NCBI GenBank assembly: GCA_046704785.1
Contig: JBJKRF010000081.1
Location: forward strand, 1-28,089
Source: JBJKRF01 sp046704785
GTDB lineage: Bacteria; Chloroflexota; Anaerolineae; Anaerolineales; Villigracilaceae
Length of the DNA: 28,089 bases
Direction: 5' to 3'
A program made the translations under genes and the position numbers. This document shows positions 24,701-28,089 of the stretch, in pieces. Below the pieces are notes generated by a model, which worked only from the letters and a program-made list of their open reading frames with translations, ran no database searches and was not told the DNA's origin. How positions within the stretch are numbered: position 1 is the stretch's first letter; each line of letters begins with the position of its first letter.

Positions 24701-25495
24701 TCAACTCCTAAGACCAAGTGTTTCGACCAGGTTTTCCAGAGATTCCCCAGCTTCGTGGGGGCGCAGCCACGCCAGGAATTCGGTGTTCCCTTTTGGGCCG
24801 AGCAGCGGCGAACGGATCAGGCCCATCACGCCGAATCCGGCCTGGTCGGCAAAGGATAGCACATCCAACAGGATGCGACGGTGCAGTTCAGGATCGCGAA
24901 TGACGCCCTGCCCCTTGGCCGACTCCTTGCGCCCGGCCTCGAACTGCGGCTTGACGAGTGCCAGCACCTCCCCCTGATGCTGTCCATTGACGAGGGACAG
25001 CCAGTGACGCACCACCGGCAGCAGGATTTTCAATGAAATAAACGAGGCATCGATGGTCACCCATTGGACCGCTTCGGGCAGCGCTTGAACATGCCGCGCG
25101 TTGGTGGATTCCATCACAACCACGCGCGGGTCAGAACGCAGCTTCCAGTGCAGAACGCCTTTGCCCACATCGATGGCGTAGATTTTTGCCGCGCCGTGCT
25201 GGAGCAGGCAATCGCTGAATCCGCCGGTCGAAACGCCGACATCGGCAACGGTGCATCCCTGCGGGTCAATGGGGAAGGCCTGCAAGGCGGCTTCCAGTTT
25301 CTCGCCGCCACGCGAGACAAAGCGCGGACCCGAATCCAGGTTCAGATCGACCCCCGATAAAAAGGCGGTGGCCGGCTTGAAAACAATCTGTCCATCTACG
25401 CGCACCTGTCCGGCCATGATAACGGCCTGCGCTTTGCTGCGACTCTCTACTAATCCACGCTCGACGAGCAGGAGGTCTAGTCTTGTCTTTGGCAC
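24701..25495 (-). CDS. tlyA: TlyA family rRNA (cytidine-2'-O)-methyltransferase
   Basis: 264 residues. An N-terminal S4 RNA-binding domain (~3-60) is followed by an FtsJ-like SAM domain. Seen: FVSRGGEKL (59-67), DVGVSTGGFSDCLLQ (85-99) as the SAM loop, TIDASFISL and KPQFEAGR. The K-D-K-E tetrad of 2'-O-methyltransferases is present as K66, D149, K182 and E239. Characterised relatives methylate 16S and 23S rRNA cytidines and influence capreomycin sensitivity; older annotations say hemolysin. The first codon is GTG. It is divergent from the prenyltransferase gene across a 72-base gap, and leads a tlyA-lipoprotein-zinc ribbon operon. Confidence 0.93.
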   Translation of the reverse strand: MPKTRLDLLLVERGLVESRSKAQAVIMAGQVRVDGQIVFKPATAFLSGVDLNLDSGPRFVSRGGEKLEAALQAFPIDPQGCTVADVGVSTGGFSDCLLQHGAAKIYAIDVGKGVLHWKLRSDPRVVVMESTNARHVQALPEAVQWVTIDASFISLKILLPVVRHWLSLVNGQHQGEVLALVKPQFEAGRKESAKGQGVIRDPELHRRILLDVLSFADQAGFGVMGLIRSPLLGPKGNTEFLAWLRPHEAGESLENLVETLGLRS

Positions 25496-25567
25496 AATTT
25501 TATTTTACCGCTTTTGCAAGCCGCATAAACCACCGTTCACCGTACGATTTACGGGTAAAATAGCGCC
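25496..25567. promoter_or_regulatory. Divergent promoter region tlyA / prenyltransferase
   Basis: 72 bases between two divergent starts. Each strand has a GGTAAAAT box close to its start codon: plus strand 25553-25560 before ATG 25568, minus strand TAAAAT near 25502-25507 before GTG 25495. If these are -10 boxes the transcripts would be leaderless or nearly so. I see no good -35 for either. Confidence 0.4.
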
Positions 25568-26440
25568 ATGCTCACCGCCCTGCTCAAAACGATGCGCCCG
25601 CGCCAGTGGACAAAGAATGGCTTCGTCTTTTTTGCGCTGATCTTCGATAAGCAGCTCTTCCACAAAACCGCCTTTTTACACACCCTGGCCGGATTCATCC
25701 TGTTTTGCCTGGTTTCCAGCGTAGTCTACATTATCAACGACATCAGCGACATCGAAGCCGACCGCCAGCACCCGCAAAAGAAGAAGCGTCCGCTCGCCTC
25801 GGGACAATTGCCGGTTAGCGTGGCCTGGGCGGCGGCCATTGGTCTGACCGTGGCGAGCGTGCCGCTGGCTGCCTTCCTCTCCACAGGTTTTCTGGTGGTG
25901 CTGGTTGCCTATCTGATCATCAACCTGGCCTACTCCAAATGGCTCAAGCTGGTGCCGATTCTGGACGTTTTCGTGCTGGCTGCCGGTTTCCTGCTGCGCG
26001 TCGAAGCCGGCGTCACCCTGATCGTCGTCCAACGCTTTTCGCCCTGGCTGTACGTGGTCACCATGCTGGGATCGTTGTACTTAGGCTTCGGCAAACGGCG
26101 CGCCGAACTCAACCTGCTGGCCCAGGGCGCTTCCTCACACCGCAAAGTGCTCGAAGGCTACAGCATCCCGCTGCTCGACCAGTACATCACCATCGTCTCG
26201 GCGGCCACCATCCTGTCCTATTCGCTCTACACCTTCTCGGCCCCCAACGTGCCGCCCGACCACAGCATGATGCTCAGCATCCCCTTCCTGGCGTATGTTA
26301 TTTTCCGCTACATGTACCTAGTGCAGATGACAAACCAGACTGGCGCTCCCGAGGAAGTGCTGCTCACCGACCGGCCCATCCAGATTGCCATTGGGCTGCT
26401 CGGACTGACCATCCTGGCCGTCTTCTACCTTTTCCGATGA
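25568..26440 (+). CDS. UbiA-type polyprenyl-phosphate (decaprenyl-phosphate) phosphoribosyltransferase
   Basis: 290 residues with ~8-9 membrane segments. The first Asp-rich motif is NDISDIEADRQHP (57-69) followed by KKKRPLASG, and the second is YSKWLKLVPILDV (122-134) with FLLRVEAG. This pair matches Rv3806c-like DPPR synthases, which join PRPP to decaprenyl phosphate as the first step towards decaprenylphosphoryl-arabinose, rather than quinone or haem prenyltransferases. It would supply polyprenyl-phospho-ribose or arabinose donors for GT-C enzymes. The epimerase pair DprE1/DprE2 is not in the window. Its stop overlaps mevalonate kinase as ATGA, indicating translational coupling. Confidence 0.88.
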   Translation: MLTALLKTMRPRQWTKNGFVFFALIFDKQLFHKTAFLHTLAGFILFCLVSSVVYIINDISDIEADRQHPQKKKRPLASGQLPVSVAWAAAIGLTVASVPLAAFLSTGFLVVLVAYLIINLAYSKWLKLVPILDVFVLAAGFLLRVEAGVTLIVVQRFSPWLYVVTMLGSLYLGFGKRRAELNLLAQGASSHRKVLEGYSIPLLDQYITIVSAATILSYSLYTFSAPNVPPDHSMMLSIPFLAYVIFRYMYLVQMTNQTGAPEEVLLTDRPIQIAIGLLGLTILAVFYLFR

Positions 26441-27378
26441 GCACCGCCTCCGCCCCCGGCAAGATCATCCTGTTCGGCGAACACGCCGTCGTCTACGCGC
26501 GCCCGGCGCTGGCCGTGCCAGTGACACAGGTGAAGGCCAGCGCGGATGTCTCACACAGCGACCGCGCGGGAGTCTGGATCGAAGCCCCCGATGTTGCCTT
26601 GCGCGCCGAACTGTCCACGCTCGAGCCCACCCATCCGCTGGCCGCCGTTGTCCTGAGCGTTTTCCAATCCCTGAACGTTGATTCGCCCCCCGCGCTCAAA
26701 ATTCACATCACTTCGACCATCCCCGTCGCATCAGGACTGGGCTCCGGGGCAGCCGTCTCGGTGGCCGTCATCCGGTCCTTATCTAGCTTCCTGGGCCATC
26801 TTCTGCCGGATACGCAAGTCAGCGCGTTGGCTTACGAAGCCGAGAAACTATATCACGGCACTCCTTCGGGCGTCGACAACACCGTCATCACGCACGCGCG
26901 CCCGGTCTACTTCCAAAAACACGCCGACGGCAACGGGGCTGACATCGAACCTTTTCGCGTGGGGGCGCCCTTCAGCCTGGTGATCGGTGATACCGGCCTG
27001 CCCGCCCCTACGAAGGAGGCTGTGGGCGACGTGCGCAAACTGTGGGAGTCTGACAAGGCCCGTTGGGAAGTGGTCTTCCACGAGATTGGGCAAATCGTCC
27101 GGGAGGCGCGGGAGGCTATCGAAAGCGGTCACTGCACCGCCTTGGGCCCGCTAATGGACGCCAACCAGGCTTTGCTGCAAGAGTTGAACGTCTCCTCGCC
27201 GGAACTCAACTGGCTGGTGGAAACGGCGCGCGCTGCCGGGGCAGGCGGCGCTAAATTATCGGGAGGCGGTCGCGGGGGAAATATGATCGCGCTGGTCGAT
27301 CCACAACGTGCGAAACACGTCGCAGCGGCGCTACGCGCAGCCGGCGCCAGGCGCACGCTCATTACTGTCGTAGGCTGA
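26437..27378 (+). CDS. mvk: Mevalonate kinase (GHMP kinase)
   Basis: 313 residues. Phosphorylates mevalonate to 5-phosphomevalonate, an early mevalonate-pathway step towards isopentenyl diphosphate. Seen: motif 1 APGKIILFGEHAVVY (6-20), motif 2 PVASGLGSGAAVSVA, GTPSGVDNTV (141-150) with the catalytic-base Asp D147, and motif 3 GGAKLSGGGRGGN (270-282). Start at ATG 26437 in a 4-base ATGA overlap with the prenyltransferase gene. A longer open frame upstream in this phase is only the other phase of that gene. The mevalonate route is a minority pathway in bacteria. Placed beside a polyprenyl-phosphate enzyme it suggests dedicated carrier-lipid supply, which is inference. Confidence 0.93.
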   Translation: MSTASAPGKIILFGEHAVVYARPALAVPVTQVKASADVSHSDRAGVWIEAPDVALRAELSTLEPTHPLAAVVLSVFQSLNVDSPPALKIHITSTIPVASGLGSGAAVSVAVIRSLSSFLGHLLPDTQVSALAYEAEKLYHGTPSGVDNTVITHARPVYFQKHADGNGADIEPFRVGAPFSLVIGDTGLPAPTKEAVGDVRKLWESDKARWEVVFHEIGQIVREAREAIESGHCTALGPLMDANQALLQELNVSSPELNWLVETARAAGAGGAKLSGGGRGGNMIALVDPQRAKHVAAALRAAGARRTLITVVG

Positions 27379-27380
27379 AA

Positions 27381-27920
27381 ATGGATCATCAAGATTACGT
27401 CGCTTTATTACGTCCTGCCAACCTGCCGCCCGGCGGCATCTGGGCGGATTTCGGCGCGGGGGCCGGCGCGTTCACGCTGGCGCTGCGTGAAATGCTTGGA
27501 GCACAAGCCGAGATTCACGCCGTGGACAAAGACCGCGGGCGCTTGTTTGAACTGACCTTCACCTGGAAGTCCCATTTCGGTGGAACGGAACAGTTGCACA
27601 CCCTGGCGGCAGATTTTTCACGTCCGTTGGCGCTGCCGCCGCTGGACGGCGTGTTGATGGCGAATTCGCTGCATTTCTTCAAAGACAAGGAAAAGCCCTT
27701 AAAGCAGGTGCGCGCCTGCCTGAAGCCGGGCGGCGCGCTGTTGTTGGTCGAATACAACGTCGATACGGGCAACTCCTGGGTGCCGCGCCCGCTCAGTTTC
27801 GAGACCTGGCGCACGCTGGCTCCACGCGCCGGTTTTACAGAGCCGCGCCTGCTGACGACACATTCATCCACCTTCCTGCGCGAGTTCTACTCGGCGCTGG
27901 CCTACAGGCAGGAGGGGTAA
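27381..27920 (+). CDS. Small class I SAM-dependent methyltransferase
   Basis: 179 residues, short for the family but with a complete SAM core. It has motif I WADFGAGAGAFTLAL (~22-36), AVDKDRGRL with an acidic residue after strand 2, a motif IV-like DGVLMANSLHFF, and VRACLKPGGALLLVEY. The C-terminal ~40 residues are a compact cap. It begins 2 bases after the mevalonate kinase stop and probably shares its transcript. The substrate is unknown. A quinone, lipid or small-molecule acceptor is possible given the isoprenoid neighbours, but nothing in the sequence decides it. Confidence 0.85.
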   Translation: MDHQDYVALLRPANLPPGGIWADFGAGAGAFTLALREMLGAQAEIHAVDKDRGRLFELTFTWKSHFGGTEQLHTLAADFSRPLALPPLDGVLMANSLHFFKDKEKPLKQVRACLKPGGALLLVEYNVDTGNSWVPRPLSFETWRTLAPRAGFTEPRLLTTHSSTFLREFYSALAYRQEG

Positions 27921-27937
27921 GAAAGGCGTCGGGGGAG

Positions 27938-27980
27938 TTTCAGAGCAGCAAGCTCAAGTTTTATGGGTGCATCTCTGAAA
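27938..27980. repeat. 8-bp inverted repeat after the methyltransferase gene
   Basis: TTTCAGAG (27938-27945) and CTCTGAAA (27973-27980) are exact complements around a 27-base gap that includes a GAGC-AGCAA-GCTC stem (27943-27955) and a TTTT run. It may help end the prenyltransferase-kinase-methyltransferase transcript, or it may mark the edge of an inserted element. Confidence 0.35.
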
Positions 27981-27994
27981 ATTAGGAAAGGTGC

Positions 27995-28022
27995 TTGACA
28001 AAAAGGCAGCCTCGCGTAAAAG
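27995..28022 (+). promoter_or_regulatory. Promoter with consensus -35
   Basis: A perfect TTGACA (27995-28000) is followed after 16 bases by TAAAAG (28017-28022). It lies ~40 bases before an ATG with a strong GGAGG ribosome site at 28051-28055. The -10 is imperfect. Confidence 0.5.
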
Positions 28023-28061
28023 TAGATGGTCTATAAACCCTACTCAAAACGGAGGCTACCG

Positions 28062-28089
28062 ATGGAATTTTGCCACACTGACAGCTTTT
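28062..28089 (+). CDS. Start of an unidentified gene, cut by the window end
   Basis: ATG with GGAGG six bases upstream and a promoter ahead. Only nine codons (MEFCHTDSF) are visible, so no family can be named. The strong promoter and ribosome site, the AT-richer leader, and the sharp change from the preceding operon would suit a transposase or other mobile-element gene, but this is a guess. Confidence 0.5.

Noticed and set aside
25939..26436. Upstream extension of the mevalonate kinase frame
   Set aside because: It is the out-of-phase shadow of the prenyltransferase gene; the kinase starts at the ATGA overlap with a proper GHMP N-terminus.
1..28089. CRISPR arrays, tRNA or rRNA genes
   Set aside because: I saw no regularly spaced direct repeats and no tRNA- or rRNA-like stretches in the gaps; the gaps are mostly too short.

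Overview
The window reads as the end of a contig from a moderately GC-rich bacterium, most likely a Chloroflexota member of the Anaerolineae type. That placement is an inference from gene content. It rests on two proteins with the YYYxG motif of the Chlor_Arch_YYY / DUF2298 membrane family (known from Chloroflexi and some archaea), several ArnT/PMT-like GT-C proteins, and a mevalonate kinase beside a polyprenyl-phosphate phosphoribosyltransferase. No marker such as 16S rRNA is present to confirm it. The first ~136 bases are T/G/C homopolymer runs and are probably an assembly or read artefact.

Layout. Positions 238-25495 are almost entirely minus strand. Read in the direction of transcription they hold: a tlyA-lipoprotein-zinc ribbon operon (25495 to 23849); a 690-base non-coding spacer with several strong hairpins; lepA (23158-21359); an AglD/LPG-synthase-like membrane protein; a ~102-base imperfect palindrome; a CDP-paratose-2-epimerase-like SDR that ends in an intrinsic terminator; and then a long co-directional run. 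That run is GT4 glycosyltransferase, SAM methyltransferase, GT-C protein (722 aa), giant GT-C + DUF2298 fusion (1657 aa), DUF952, stand-alone DUF2298 protein (838 aa), another GT-C protein, cmk and plsC. Last comes a 1094-aa hybrid sensor histidine kinase with its own extended -10 promoter. From 25568 the plus strand carries a polyprenyl-phosphate phosphoribosyltransferase, mevalonate kinase and a small methyltransferase, all tightly coupled. Beyond them a strong promoter leads into a CDS cut by the window end.

How the genes may fit together (inference). The UbiA-type and mevalonate kinase genes would supply isoprenoid and polyprenyl-phosphate carriers. The epimerase, GT4 and methyltransferase would build or tailor nucleotide- or lipid-linked sugars. 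The four multi-pass GT-C/DUF2298 proteins would move or transfer polyprenyl-linked sugars on the outer face of the membrane. cmk and plsC at the end of the same run would link CTP/CDP and phospholipid supply to this envelope programme. The best candidate for an undescribed system is this GT-C/DUF2298 locus at 5.0-16.9 kb, in which DUF2298 occurs once alone and once fused to a GT-C glycosyltransferase-like module. The most striking regulatory sequence is a perfect 11-bp hairpin that buries both the Shine-Dalgarno and the start codon of the methyltransferase gene at 17750.
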